DNA from: Alloyangia pacifica
Lineage (GTDB): Bacteria; Pseudomonadota; Alphaproteobacteria; Rhodobacterales; Rhodobacteraceae
DNA: 64,000 nt
Reading direction: 5' to 3'
Assembly (NCBI RefSeq): GCF_003111685.1
Contig: NZ_CP022189.1
Location: 2,062,001-2,126,000 of the forward strand
This document shows, piece by piece, positions 1-8,812 of the stretch. A program made the position numbers and the translations under genes. Under the pieces are notes generated by a model, which made no database searches, had not been told where the DNA came from, and saw only the letters and a program-made list of their open reading frames with translations. Numbering within the stretch: the first letter of the stretch is position 1; every line of letters starts with the position of its first letter.

Positions 1-944
1 TCGCGGCCCTTGTTCTTGACCAGCATGATGAGGCCGGAAACGATGTTCATCGTGGCGATGAGGACCAGCACCGAGAGGATCACGAACATCACGTTGTCCT
101 CCACCTCGAGCGCACGCAGGAAGCCGCCCGAGGCGTCCTGCCATGTCCAGACCAGCGCGCCCTGCCCGGCGGCCTGCTGGATCGCCGTGGCCATGCTGTC
201 GACGGCTTCGGGGTCGTCCACCATCACCTCGAGCTCATCCGCCGCGCCTTCGCGGTTGAAGTAGAGCTGCGCCTCCTCGAAGGGCATGTAGGCGCGGGTC
301 CGGTCGATGTCGTAGCGCCCGGCGGTGAACACCCAGACCACCTCGTAGGCCTTGACCCGGGGGGAAATGCCGAAGGCCGTCTTCACCCCGTCGGGCGAGA
401 TGAGTTTCACCTGATCGCCCACATCCACCCCCAGCTCGCGCGCCACGCCCGAGCCGAGCGCGATGCCACTCCCGAAGCGCGAGAGATCGCCGCGCCCGGT
501 CTCGGGATCGACGACACGGCGGATGCCCTGCAGGTCCTCGCCCGAGATGCCGAAGACCTCGACCCCGGCATTGCGGCCGTTGGCATTGGCCATGACCTGC
601 CCCTTGACCAGCGGCGCGGCCCGTTCGACGCCGGGCACCTCGGCCACGGCTTTCGCTCGGTCTGCATAGTCCTCGAAGGTGCGCAGGGTGCGGCCCTCGT
701 CGTCGACACGGGCCGAAGAGTAGACCGTCACATGGGCGTTGGAGCCGAGGATCGTGTCGACGAACTCGGCCCTGAAGCCCGAGCGCACCGAGAGCGTGGC
801 AATCAGCGCGAAGACCGCGAGCGTGATGCCGATGAGGCTGATCCAGGTCATCACGCTGACGCCGCCCTCGGCGCGCCGGGCACGCAGGTAGCGCCAGGCG
901 ATCATCCATTCGAAGGGGGCAAAGGGCGGCGGGGTACGGGCCAT
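1..944 (-). CDS. LolC/LolE-type lipoprotein-releasing permease, 3' part cut by window edge
   Basis: Inner-membrane permease of the Lol ABC system, which hands outer-membrane lipoproteins to the LolA chaperone. The visible 314 residues start at an ATG (MARTPPPFAPFEWMIAWRYL) and show the family layout: a cytosolic amphipathic start, a first membrane helix at about residues 28-48 (VMTWISLIGITLAVFALIA), a large periplasmic MacB-like domain, then the next membrane helix near residue 290 (VMFVILSVLVLIATMNIVSG). The reading frame runs off base 1, so roughly the last quarter is missing. LolC and LolE cannot be separated from this part alone. Confidence 0.88.
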   Translation of the reverse strand, partial: MARTPPPFAPFEWMIAWRYLRARRAEGGVSVMTWISLIGITLAVFALIATLSVRSGFRAEFVDTILGSNAHVTVYSSARVDDEGRTLRTFEDYADRAKAVAEVPGVERAAPLVKGQVMANANGRNAGVEVFGISGEDLQGIRRVVDPETGRGDLSRFGSGIALGSGVARELGVDVGDQVKLISPDGVKTAFGISPRVKAYEVVWVFTAGRYDIDRTRAYMPFEEAQLYFNREGAADELEVMVDDPEAVDSMATAIQQAAGQGALVWTWQDASGGFLRALEVEDNVMFVILSVLVLIATMNIVSGLIMLVKNKGR

Positions 945-1133
945 GGGCACTCTTTCAGGGTCAGCTTGTCGCGCGCGAACCTGACCGCAACCCCCGGCGG
1001 GGTCAATCCCTCGCCGCCCGGCCCTACGGTGCTGTGACCGGGGCGCCCGTGTGGCGCGGGGCGCGGGATCGCGGCGGGTGGCGGCTGTGCCCGGCCTATT
1101 GCCAGAGCTATTGCGCTGCGGCATATCTCCGCC

Positions 1134-2249
1134 ATGACTGGACCTCGCTACACCCCGCTCGTCGCCTCGCTTCCCGAGACCGTGCCCTTCGTCGGCCCGG
1201 AAACCCAGGAGCGCGAGCGCGGCGCCCCGTTCCGCGCCCGCATCGGTGCCAACGAGAACGTTTTCGGCCCCTCGCCCCGCGCGATCGAGGCAATGCAGCG
1301 CGAGGCCTCGGAGATCTGGAAATACGGCGACTCGACCAGCTATGAGCTGCGTCATGCCATCGCCGCCGAGCATGGTGTCGCGCCCGAGAACGTCATGGTC
1401 GGCGAGGGCATCGACGGGCTTCTCGGCTACCTCGTGCGGCTGGTGGTGGCGCAGGGCGATGCGGTGGTGACCTCGGACGGCGCCTATCCGACCTTCAACT
1501 ACCACGTGGCCGGCTTCGGCGGGGTGCTGCACAAGGTGCCCTACAAGGATGACGCCGAGGACCTGCCCGCGCTGCTGGCCAAAGCCGCCGAGGTGGATGC
1601 CAAGCTCGTCTACTTCGCCAACCCCGACAACCCGATGGGCTCGTGGAAGCCGGGTGCGGAGATCGCGGCGCAGCTCGGCACCGTGCCCGAGGGCACGCTG
1701 CTGGTGCTCGACGAGGCCTATGTGGAGTTCGCCCCCGAGGGCACCGCGCCCGAGATCGACATCGAGGATCCGCGGGTGATCCGCTTCCGCACCTTCTCCA
1801 AGGCTTACGGCATGGCGGGCGCGCGGGTCGGCTACGCGCTGGCGGCGGCGCCGCTCATTCGCGCCTTCGACAAGATCCGCAACCATTTCGGCATGAACCG
1901 TGCGGCGCAGGCCGGGGCCCTCGCGGGGCTGCAGGACCGGGACTGGCTGGAGCAGACCATCGAGAAGGTCGCCGCCGCGCGGGCGCGCATCGCCGCCATC
2001 GCGCAGGCGAACGGGCTGTCCGCCCTGCCCTCGGCCACCAATTTCGTCGCGGTGGACTGCGGCGGCGACGGCGCGTTCGCCAAGGCGGTTCTGGAGGGGC
2101 TCGGCGCGCGGGGGGTCTTCGTGCGCATGCCCTTCGTTGCGCCGCAGAACCGCTGCATCCGCATCGGCGCGGGCACCGAGTCCGATCTTGACGCGCTGGA
2201 AGAGGCGTTGCCCGCGGCGCTGGCGGAAGCCCGCGAGAGCGCCGCCTGA
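1134..2249 (+). CDS. HisC-like PLP-dependent aminotransferase (class I/II)
   Basis: A 371-residue fold-type I aminotransferase most like histidinol-phosphate aminotransferase. Visible PLP-site elements are FANPDNPMG near residue 165, VLDEAYVEF with the pyridoxal-contacting Asp at about 193, TFSKAYGMAGARVGYA with the Schiff-base Lys at about 223 and the phosphate-gripping Arg at about 231. The length matches the HisC family (350-370). It stands alone, not in a his operon, so the substrate could be histidinol phosphate or another amino acid; the call is kept general. A strong stem-loop follows the stop. Confidence 0.9.
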   Translation: MTGPRYTPLVASLPETVPFVGPETQERERGAPFRARIGANENVFGPSPRAIEAMQREASEIWKYGDSTSYELRHAIAAEHGVAPENVMVGEGIDGLLGYLVRLVVAQGDAVVTSDGAYPTFNYHVAGFGGVLHKVPYKDDAEDLPALLAKAAEVDAKLVYFANPDNPMGSWKPGAEIAAQLGTVPEGTLLVLDEAYVEFAPEGTAPEIDIEDPRVIRFRTFSKAYGMAGARVGYALAAAPLIRAFDKIRNHFGMNRAAQAGALAGLQDRDWLEQTIEKVAAARARIAAIAQANGLSALPSATNFVAVDCGGDGAFAKAVLEGLGARGVFVRMPFVAPQNRCIRIGAGTESDLDALEEALPAALAEARESAA

Positions 2250-2275
2250 GCCAGCTCTTCGGTCAGATGCACAAA

Positions 2276-2310
2276 TTTCCGCCGACCTGTATCGACAGAT
2301 CGGCGGGAAA
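2276..2310 (+). terminator. Stem-loop terminator after the aminotransferase gene
   Basis: Arms TTTCCGCCGA (2276-2285) and TCGGCGGGAAA (2300-2310) pair with one bulged G. Inside, CTGT (2287-2290) pairs with ACAG (2295-2298) around loop ATCG. It is followed by GGTTTTC, a short T tract. The position 27 bases after the stop at 2249 fits a factor-independent terminator. The stem and position are seen; the function is inferred. Confidence 0.6.
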
Positions 2311-2448
2311 GGTTTTCGAAAGCAGTTTTGATCAGCCTGAAGCGTGACCCGGGCCCGGGGTGCGCTACCCTTGTGCTATTGCACGTCCCCTCTCAGCCCG
2401 CCGTCTTTTCAGTCTGCCGTCTTAGTCTGTCTGTCCGAGGATCGCATT

Positions 2449-2655
2449 ATGGCCTATCCCTCCGAACCGCCGCGGCCCGATTTCTCCAGCGCGAACCTCG
2501 TGCTGGTCTTCGTGGTGATGTTCCTTGTCTTCCTGCTGCTCTGGATCAGCTACGGGCTTGGCCCGGTGGTGATCGCCGGGGTGGCGATCAACCACGTGAT
2601 CACCATCATCGAGCATCGCCGGAACGGCCGACGCGAGACCCCGCCGCAGCGGTGA
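2449..2655 (+). CDS. Small single-helix membrane protein, unknown function
   Basis: A 68-residue protein starting MAYPSEPPRPDFSSANL. It has one very hydrophobic stretch (about residues 16-50) that could form one long or two short membrane helices, then a basic tail (HRRNGRRETPPQR) suggesting a cytosolic C-terminus. The start was chosen because the upstream in-frame extension (from 2344) is low-complexity and not protein-like. I do not recognise the family. It is preceded by a roughly 200-base gap that holds the upstream gene's stem-loop. Confidence 0.6.
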   Translation: MAYPSEPPRPDFSSANLVLVFVVMFLVFLLLWISYGLGPVVIAGVAINHVITIIEHRRNGRRETPPQR

Positions 2656-2713
2656 GCCCCGCGCCCGTGCGAAGTCTTCGCGCCAGACCCGAGCCGAACC
2701 CGCGCCGAGCCTG

Positions 2714-3913
2714 TCAGCCCTTGGCGATCTCTGCGGCGGCGGCGCCGAGCGCGCCCTGCCCGTAGGGAATGCCGATCGACACGAAGCCTGCCTCGATCAC
2801 GCCCAGCAGGCCAAGGATCATATGCGCGTTGACGTGGCCCATATGGCCCATGCGGAAGAAGCCCGTGCCCATGGGATCCTCGGGCTCGGCCATACCGAGG
2901 CCGATGCCCAGCGTCACGCCCGCCTCGGTCTCGCACCACTTGCGCAGCTGCGCGCCATAGGGCTTGCCGAGCCGCAGCGCGGTCACCGCGTGGCTGCGCA
3001 GGCTGCGGTCGGCGACGTTGAGCGTCAGCGGGCCGCCCTGCCCCCAGGCCTCGGCCGCCGCCCAGATGGCGCGGGCCAGTACGGCGTGGCGATGCCAGAC
3101 CTGCTCGATGCCCTCTTCGCGGATCATGTCGAGCGCCACGCGCAGACCATAGAGGTGATGCGTCGGGGCGGTGCCGCCGAAATACTGGTAGAAGAAGTCG
3201 GGATTGCCGCGCGGAACCCAATCCCAGTAGCGCGACACGCGGGGCATCTCGGCGCGGCGCGCCTCGGCCTTGTCGTTGAAGAAGACGAAGCCCAGACCCG
3301 GCGGCACCATCAGGCCCTTCTGCGAGCCGGTGACCATGATGTCGACGCCCCAGTCGTCCATGCGGAATTCCTCGACCCCCAGCGAGGCAACGCAGTCGGC
3401 CATCAGCAGCGCCGGGTGCCCGGTGCTGTCCATGGCGGCGCGCAGGCTCGCGAGATCGTTGCGGATCGAGGTCGCCGTGTCGACGTGGCTGGCCAGCACG
3501 GCCTTGATCTTGCGGTCCTTGTCGCTCCGCAGCGCCTCGGCCACCAGTTCCGGATCGTAGGTGGACTTGGTGCCGAAGTCGATCAGCTCGACCTCTACGC
3601 CGAGACCCTGTGCCATCTCGGCCCAGCCATGGGCAAAGCGGCCGGTCGCCGGCACCAGCACCTTGTCGCCCTCGCCCACCACATTGGCCAGCGCCGCCTC
3701 CCAGGCACCGTGGCCGTTGGCGATGTAGATCGCCACCTTGGCTGCCGCGCTCTGTGCGACGTAGCGCAGGTCGGGGATCATCCCGGCCACCATCTCGACG
3801 ATCGCCCCTTCGTAGATGTTGGGCGAGGCGCGGTGCATGGCGCGCAGCACCGCGTCGGGCATGACGGAAGGACCGGGAATGGCCAGGTAGGGGCGACCAT
3901 GGGCGAGAGACAT
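2714..3913 (-). CDS. Class V aminotransferase (alanine/serine--glyoxylate type)
   Basis: A 399-residue PLP enzyme of the alanine-glyoxylate / serine-glyoxylate aminotransferase group. It opens MSLAHGRPYLAIPGPSVMPD, the usual PGP start of this family, has the Asp-bearing ADCVASLGV segment near 172, and carries the Schiff-base Lys in VTGSQKGLM at about 199. The start at 3913 has a GGAG ribosome site 9-12 bases upstream; a longer open frame upstream is basic, low-complexity and rejected. Likely role: transamination between glyoxylate and an amino acid. The exact donor is not decidable here. It is transcribed towards the small membrane protein at 2449. Confidence 0.9.
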   Translation of the reverse strand: MSLAHGRPYLAIPGPSVMPDAVLRAMHRASPNIYEGAIVEMVAGMIPDLRYVAQSAAAKVAIYIANGHGAWEAALANVVGEGDKVLVPATGRFAHGWAEMAQGLGVEVELIDFGTKSTYDPELVAEALRSDKDRKIKAVLASHVDTATSIRNDLASLRAAMDSTGHPALLMADCVASLGVEEFRMDDWGVDIMVTGSQKGLMVPPGLGFVFFNDKAEARRAEMPRVSRYWDWVPRGNPDFFYQYFGGTAPTHHLYGLRVALDMIREEGIEQVWHRHAVLARAIWAAAEAWGQGGPLTLNVADRSLRSHAVTALRLGKPYGAQLRKWCETEAGVTLGIGLGMAEPEDPMGTGFFRMGHMGHVNAHMILGLLGVIEAGFVSIGIPYGQGALGAAAAEIAKG

Positions 3914-4112
3914 GCGAAAACTCCGAAAGCACCCCTTGAAATTCCGGGGCGAGGGCCAACCTAACCGCGGTTGCGCCGAGGTCAATCTCCCTCGGCCGCG
4001 CCGCGGACACGCCCCGGATGCAGGGCCGCAGCAAGCCCCGCGCAGGGCACGGCGCTTGCCAGCAGGGGCCGGAGACCGTAAACCGCCGCGCGACAGGCAC
4101 AGGAAATAATGC

Positions 4113-4808
4113 ATGCTGACCAAGTTCTGGGACAAGATCGAGACCGCGGAGCGGCGCTTTCGCCGATCCTTCGGCAAGGACATCTCGACGCCCCGCGCCC
4201 GGATGCTCTCGAAGCTGCATTACAATGTCTTTGACCATGCCTTCCTGCGTCTCTTCTGGCACAACTTCTGGCAGATCGCGCCCGGCGTCTGGCGGTCGAA
4301 CCAGCCGACCCACACGCGCTTCGAGAAATACGCGCAAATGGGTATCAAGACCGTCATCACGCTTCGCGGCGAAGAGAAATACTCGCACTATCTCTTCGAG
4401 AAGGAGAGCTGCGAGCAGCTTGGCCTGACGCTGCTGCATGCCAAGCTCTGGGCGCGCATGGCGCCCAAGGCCGAGCGGATCTCGCATCTCATCGATACGA
4501 TGCGCGGGGCCGAGAAGCCGATGATGTTTCACTGCAAATCGGGCGCCGACCGCGCCGGCTTCGCCTCTGCCGTCTACCTGATGGTGTTCGAGGGCGTGCC
4601 GGTCGAAGAGGCGCGCAAGCAGATGGGGCTGAAATACGCCCACCTCGAGTTCACCAAGACCGGGATCCAGGGCTACATCCTCGACACCTATGCCGCGCGC
4701 AACCGCCGCCGGCCGATCGCCTTCGAGGAATGGGTGCGCACGGAATACGACTCGCGCCAGCTTCAGGCGGGCTTCGACAACAAGCGCCCGCCGGAAGAGA
4801 TGGCATGA
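4113..4808 (+). CDS. Dual-specificity/tyrosine phosphatase-like protein
   Basis: A 231-residue cysteine phosphatase. The active-site loop HCKSGADRAG gives the CX5R signature (Cys about 141, Arg about 147). The upstream segment WRSNQPTHTRFEKYAQMG is the usual start of the bacterial dual-specificity fold. There is no signal peptide, so it should act in the cytosol. Its stop overlaps the start of an MsbA-like exporter in ATGA form (4805-4808), so the two are translationally coupled. The shared unit suggests work on a lipid or polysaccharide phosphate rather than protein, but that is inference. Confidence 0.85.
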   Translation: MLTKFWDKIETAERRFRRSFGKDISTPRARMLSKLHYNVFDHAFLRLFWHNFWQIAPGVWRSNQPTHTRFEKYAQMGIKTVITLRGEEKYSHYLFEKESCEQLGLTLLHAKLWARMAPKAERISHLIDTMRGAEKPMMFHCKSGADRAGFASAVYLMVFEGVPVEEARKQMGLKYAHLEFTKTGIQGYILDTYAARNRRRPIAFEEWVRTEYDSRQLQAGFDNKRPPEEMA

Positions 4809-6562
4809 GCACCGCGGACAAGAAAAGCGGCAACCTGCTCTTCTGGCTCGGGCGCCGCTATCTCTGGCGCTACCGCTGGCAGATCGTCATCGCCTTTGTC
4901 TTCATGATGCTCGAAGGCTCGATGTTCGGCTTCCTCAGCTACATGATGAAGCCGATGTTCGATCAGGTTCTGGTTGGCGGCAGCCGTGCCGCGCTGACCT
5001 GGGTCGGCATTGCGATCTTCTCGATCTTCATGATCCGCGCGCTGGCCAGCATCATCCAAAAAGTGGTGCTGACACGGGTTTCGCAGCTGACCGTCGCCGA
5101 CATCCGCAACGACCTGCTGACGCACCTCATGCGGCTGGACGGCAGCTTTCACCAAAAATACGGCCCCGGCTATCTGATGCAGCGTATCGAGGGCGACGTC
5201 GCCTCGGTCAGCAAGGTCTGGAGCATCCTGATCACTGGCACCGGCCGCGACATGATCGCGCTGGTCTCGCTCTTCGGCGTGGCGATCACGATGGACTGGC
5301 GCTGGACGCTGATCGCGTTGGTCGGCGTGCCGCTCATGGTCGCGCCCTCGGTCATGCTGCAGCGCTACGTGCGCAGATATGCGCGCCACGCGCGCGACAT
5401 CTCGGCCGGCCTGTCGACCCGGCTGAACGAGATCTTCCATGGCATCGTGCCGATCAAGCTCAACCGGCTCGAGAAATACCAGGCCAAGCGCTACAAGTCG
5501 CTGACCAAGGAGCGGGTCCGCACCACCGTCGCCTCGAGCCTCGGACAGTCGGCCATCCCCGGACTGATCGACGTGATGTCCGGCATCGGCATCTGCGGCG
5601 TGCTGATCTTCGGCGGCGGCGAGATCATCTCGGGGCAGAAGAGCGTCGGCGATTTCATGGCTTTCTTCACCGCCATTGGTCTCGCCTTCGAGCCGCTGCG
5701 CCGGCTCGGCGCGGTGAGCGGCACCTGGCAGATCGCCGCCGCCTCGATCGAGCGGATCAAGGAGCTGTTGGAACTCGAGCCCGAGCTGCGCGATCCGCCG
5801 CACCCGGTCCCTGCCCCCAAGGGCGTGCCCGAGATCGTGCTGAGCGGCGTCGAGCTGAACTACTCCGGCTCGGCCGTGCTGCGCGGCACCAGCTTCACCG
5901 CCGAGGCGGGCAAGACCACGGCGCTTGTCGGCGCCTCGGGCGCGGGCAAATCGACGGTGTTCAACGTGCTGACCCGGCTGGTCGATCCCGACGCGGGCGA
6001 GGTCACCATCGGCGGCGTGCGCACGGATGCCATGAAGCTCGCCGAGCTGCGCGGCCTGTTCTCGGTGGTCAGCCAGGATGCGCTGCTCTTCGAGGACAGT
6101 CTGCGCGAGAACATCCTGCTCGGCCGCGAAGACGTGCCCGAGGCCGAGCTCGACAAGGTGCTCGAGGCGGCGCATGTCGCGGATTTCGTGCCGCGCCTGC
6201 CCGACGGGCTCGACAGCCTCGCCGGCGCCCGCGGCAGCAACCTCTCGGGCGGGCAGCGCCAGCGCGTGGCCATCGCCCGCGCCCTGCTGCGCGACACGCC
6301 GATCCTGTTGCTGGACGAGGCCACCTCGGCGCTCGACGCGGCCTCGGAGCAGGTGGTGCAGGCGGCGCTCGACCAGCTCTCCGCCGGGCGCACAACGCTG
6401 GTCATCGCGCACCGGCTGTCGACCATCCGGCATGCCGACAAGATCGTGGTGATGGATGCCGGCCACGTGGTCGAACAGGGCACCCATGATGAGCTCTTGG
6501 CGCTCGGCGGCGCCTATGCACGTCTGCACGCCATGCAGTTCGAGGATGAACAGACCGTCTGA
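4805..6562 (+). CDS. MsbA-like lipid/multidrug exporter, ABC half-transporter
   Basis: A 585-residue half-transporter with an N-terminal six-helix membrane domain (first helix about residues 25-45) fused to an ATPase domain. Seen in order: Walker A GASGAGKST (about 378), Q-loop near VVSQDALLF, signature LSGGQRQRVA, Walker B ILLLDEATSALD and the switch His in VIAHRLST. The layout is that of MsbA and related exporters; the length is typical. The start overlaps the phosphatase stop (ATGA). It probably flips a lipid-linked molecule across the inner membrane; the substrate is unknown, and a drug exporter is possible. Confidence 0.9.
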   Translation: MSTADKKSGNLLFWLGRRYLWRYRWQIVIAFVFMMLEGSMFGFLSYMMKPMFDQVLVGGSRAALTWVGIAIFSIFMIRALASIIQKVVLTRVSQLTVADIRNDLLTHLMRLDGSFHQKYGPGYLMQRIEGDVASVSKVWSILITGTGRDMIALVSLFGVAITMDWRWTLIALVGVPLMVAPSVMLQRYVRRYARHARDISAGLSTRLNEIFHGIVPIKLNRLEKYQAKRYKSLTKERVRTTVASSLGQSAIPGLIDVMSGIGICGVLIFGGGEIISGQKSVGDFMAFFTAIGLAFEPLRRLGAVSGTWQIAAASIERIKELLELEPELRDPPHPVPAPKGVPEIVLSGVELNYSGSAVLRGTSFTAEAGKTTALVGASGAGKSTVFNVLTRLVDPDAGEVTIGGVRTDAMKLAELRGLFSVVSQDALLFEDSLRENILLGREDVPEAELDKVLEAAHVADFVPRLPDGLDSLAGARGSNLSGGQRQRVAIARALLRDTPILLLDEATSALDAASEQVVQAALDQLSAGRTTLVIAHRLSTIRHADKIVVMDAGHVVEQGTHDELLALGGAYARLHAMQFEDEQTV

Positions 6563-6631
6563 GGCGCTCCCCCTGTAACCTGTCTCCCGCCGCGCCTATA
6601 GTCGGCGCAACGGACAACCGACGGAGCAACC

Positions 6632-7393
6632 ATGACCGCCACCACAGGCATCCCGACGGACGCCCCGCGCAGCGTCCTGCGCGTCAGCGGCCCCGAGGCC
6701 AACGACTTCCTGCAGAACCTTGTCACCAACGACCTGGGCAAGCTGAAGGACGGGCTGGTCTATGCCGCGCTGCTGACGCCGCAGGGCAAGTACCGGGCGG
6801 ACTTCTTCCTCGTGCCGCGCCCCGACGGGGCGATCCTCATCGACGTGGCCGAGCCGCTCGCCGCCGACCTGACCCGCGCGCTCACGCTGTACAAGCTGCG
6901 CGCCAAGGTCGAGCTCGAACAGACTGACATCACCGTGAGCCGCGGCATCGGACCGGCGCCCGAGGGCGCCTATGCGGACCCCCGCGATCCTTCGATGGGC
7001 TGGCGCGGCTACGACGGCCAACCCGGCCAGGACGCCGACTGGAGCGCGCTGCGCGTCGCCGCCTGCGTGCCAGAGAGCGGCGTCGAACTGACCCCCGACA
7101 GCTTTATCCTCGAGACCGGATTCGAGCGCCTGAACGGTGTCGACTTCAAAAAGGGCTGTTACGTCGGCCAGGAGGTCACCGCGCGGATGAAGCACAAGAC
7201 CGAGCTTCGCAAGGGACTGGTGCCCGTCGAGGTGACCGGCGCAGCGCCGGTGGGCACGGCGATTGAGAGCGGTGGCAAGCCCGCGGGCACGCTTTACACC
7301 CAATCGGGCGGGCGCGGCCTTGCCTACCTGCGCTTTGACCGGGCCGAGGGTGAGATGCGCGCCGGAGAGGCGACGCTGCGCCGCATCTCTTGA
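6632..7393 (+). CDS. YgfZ/GcvT-type folate-binding protein
   Basis: A 253-residue member of the YgfZ group, tetrahydrofolate-binding proteins that help build or repair some iron-sulfur enzymes. The family signature KGCYVGQEVTARMKHK is present at about residues 173-188, with the essential Cys. The N-terminal SVLRVSGPEANDFLQNLVTND matches the group start. At about 250 residues it is shorter than E. coli YgfZ (about 325), which is usual for alphaproteobacterial forms. It is a single gene, convergent with the acetyltransferase at 7460; I see no good stem-loop in the 66-base gap between them. Confidence 0.88.
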   Translation: MTATTGIPTDAPRSVLRVSGPEANDFLQNLVTNDLGKLKDGLVYAALLTPQGKYRADFFLVPRPDGAILIDVAEPLAADLTRALTLYKLRAKVELEQTDITVSRGIGPAPEGAYADPRDPSMGWRGYDGQPGQDADWSALRVAACVPESGVELTPDSFILETGFERLNGVDFKKGCYVGQEVTARMKHKTELRKGLVPVEVTGAAPVGTAIESGGKPAGTLYTQSGGRGLAYLRFDRAEGEMRAGEATLRRIS

Positions 7394-7459
7394 GCCGGTC
7401 CGCAGAGGCGCGGGCCGACAGGCAGGCATGATGCGCAGACGGATCACTCCGCGACCAAG

Positions 7460-7936
7460 CTAGATCGCGGCCTGAAAGCGCTTTTCGAGCACCTCCACCG
7501 CCCCCGTGGCGCCCGCCCCGAGCATCAGCGCGCGCGAGGGGGCGTTGAAGGCGTGCACCGTGGTGGTCCAGCCCTCTGCCCCCTGCCCGGCGATCTCGGC
7601 CTCGAAGCCTGCGATGAGCCGCCGCGCCACGCCGCGCCGACGCCAGGAGGGCTCGACCCAGATGTGTTCGAGTTCGGCCCGGCGCTGCGCATGACCGAGC
7701 GAGGTGGCCCCGGACAGCCGCCAGCGCCACATCAGGTAGCCGCGCGGCACGTGACCCACGCGGTAGGCGCGCAGCTGGGCGCCCTGCGCCATGGCCTCGG
7801 CCAAGAAGCTCTGCAGCTCGGCCTCGCTGGCGCGGTCGTGGAACCGGTGCGGCACATGGGCGACGTGCAGCCCGTGCAAGCCGCGCAGCATGACGGCCAG
7901 CGCGGGAATGTCTTTTGAATCGCAAGACGTGAACAT
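7460..7936 (-). CDS. GNAT-family N-acetyltransferase
   Basis: A 158-residue GNAT-fold enzyme. The acetyl-CoA-binding motif A is clear: LEHIWVEPSWRRRGVARRLI (about residues 88-107), with the R/Q-x-x-G-x-A pattern. The late segment NAPSRALMLGAGATGAVEVLEKRF is the usual motif B region. The acceptor is unknown. The ATG at 7936 lies only two bases beyond the efp terminator, and its only Shine-Dalgarno match (AGGAGG) lies in the 3' arm of that hairpin. A later in-frame ATG (residue 16) is possible but would clip the first strand of the fold. Confidence 0.78.
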   Translation of the reverse strand: MFTSCDSKDIPALAVMLRGLHGLHVAHVPHRFHDRASEAELQSFLAEAMAQGAQLRAYRVGHVPRGYLMWRWRLSGATSLGHAQRRAELEHIWVEPSWRRRGVARRLIAGFEAEIAGQGAEGWTTTVHAFNAPSRALMLGAGATGAVEVLEKRFQAAI

Positions 7937-7937
7937 G

Positions 7938-7974
7938 AAAAAGGGCCTCCTGGGCTATGCGCCGGAGGCCCTTT
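7938..7974 (-). terminator. Factor-independent terminator of efp
   Basis: A perfect 11-bp stem: AAAGGGCCTCC at 7940-7950 pairs with GGAGGCCCTTT at 7964-7974 around a 13-base loop. Read on the minus strand it ends in TTTTT, the standard form, 55 bases after the efp stop. The 3' arm also contains the AGGAGG used by the next gene, so it may double as a translational block. Confidence 0.85.
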
Positions 7975-8028
7975 GGTCATGCTATGTCGCCCCCGGATCG
8001 CACGGGGACAAACTGGTCGGCGCGCGGG

Positions 8029-8592
8029 TTATGCGCGTTCCGAATACTCCATGGTCTCGGTGTTCACGATGATGTCCTCGTCCTGCCCGACGAAGGGCGG
8101 AACCAGGACACGCACACCATTGTCGAGCACGGCGGGCTTGAAGCTGTTTGCCGCGGTCTGACCTTTGACCACCGGCTCGGTCTCGACGATCTTGCAGGTC
8201 ACCTTCTGCGGCAGGGTCGCGTTCAGCGCCTCTTCCTCGTGAAATTCGACGACGATGGTCATGCCATCCTGCAGGAAGGGGCGACGCTCGCCGAGGATGT
8301 CGGCGTCGAGCTGCACCTGCTCATAGGTCTCTGTGTCCATGAAGATCAGCTGACCGGCGTCCTCGTAGAGGAACTGCATGTCCTTCTGTTCGAGGCGCAC
8401 GCGCTCGACCTTGTCCGCCGAGCGGAAACGCTCGTTCAGCTTGGAGCCGTTGCGCAGGTTCTTCATCTCGACCTGGGCAAAGGCACCGCCCTTGCCGGGC
8501 TTCACATGGTCGACCTTCACCGCGGCCCACAGGCCACCTTCATGCTCGAGCACGTTCCCGGGGCGGATCTCGTTACCGTTGATCTTGGGCAT
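8029..8592 (-). CDS. efp: Translation elongation factor P
   Basis: A 187-residue EF-P, the usual length. It binds ribosomes stalled on proline runs and promotes peptide bond formation. The N-terminal KOW-like domain shows [20 protein letters not shown] followed by PGKGGAF, whose Lys34 is the residue modified by beta-lysylation in E. coli; whether this organism modifies it cannot be told here. Two OB-type domains follow, ending [12 protein letters not shown]. It has its own terminator and is divergent from the DUF6280 gene. Confidence 0.96.
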   Translation of the reverse strand: MPKINGNEIRPGNVLEHEGGLWAAVKVDHVKPGKGGAFAQVEMKNLRNGSKLNERFRSADKVERVRLEQKDMQFLYEDAGQLIFMDTETYEQVQLDADILGERRPFLQDGMTIVVEFHEEEALNATLPQKVTCKIVETEPVVKGQTAANSFKPAVLDNGVRVLVPPFVGQDEDIIVNTETMEYSERA

Positions 8593-8628
8593 GGTCAGAA
8601 AACTTTACAGTAAGGTTGAAGGGGTTTT

Positions 8629-8701
8629 CCGGCCTCCTATATATGGCCGGTTCGCCCCGTGCAAGACAACGATATCTCGCGTTCCGTACAAGCCGAGATA
8701 T
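8629..8701. promoter_or_regulatory. Divergent efp/DUF6280 promoter region with two inverted repeats
   Basis: The 220-base gap between efp (minus) and the DUF6280 gene (plus) holds two perfect inverted repeats. CCGGCC (8629-8634) and GGCCGG (8645-8650) enclose a TATATA-containing 10-base spacer, which on the minus strand could be the efp -10 region. ATATCTCG (8672-8679) and CGAGATAT (8694-8701) are separated by 14 bases. Either could be an operator or an RNA hairpin; no known binding motif was recognised. Confidence 0.4.
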
Positions 8702-8812
8702 GCACCAGATGCAACGACGCTATGCGTTTGTGCTGTATCCGAATCGAACGGAATGGTCCATAACGCCGCGTACGCCAGAAAAGACAAGAGCAATAATCAA
8801 AAAGGTCGAAAG

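Noticed and set aside
235..909. A 224-codon minus-strand open frame inside the LolC/E gene
   Set aside because: Different frame from the permease, Arg-rich, no membrane helices; the real gene is the frame starting at 944 that runs off the edge.
2550..4643. A 697-codon minus-strand open frame covering the aminotransferase and part of the phosphatase gene
   Set aside because: It runs in the wrong frame through the class V aminotransferase and antisense to the phosphatase; no recognisable domain.
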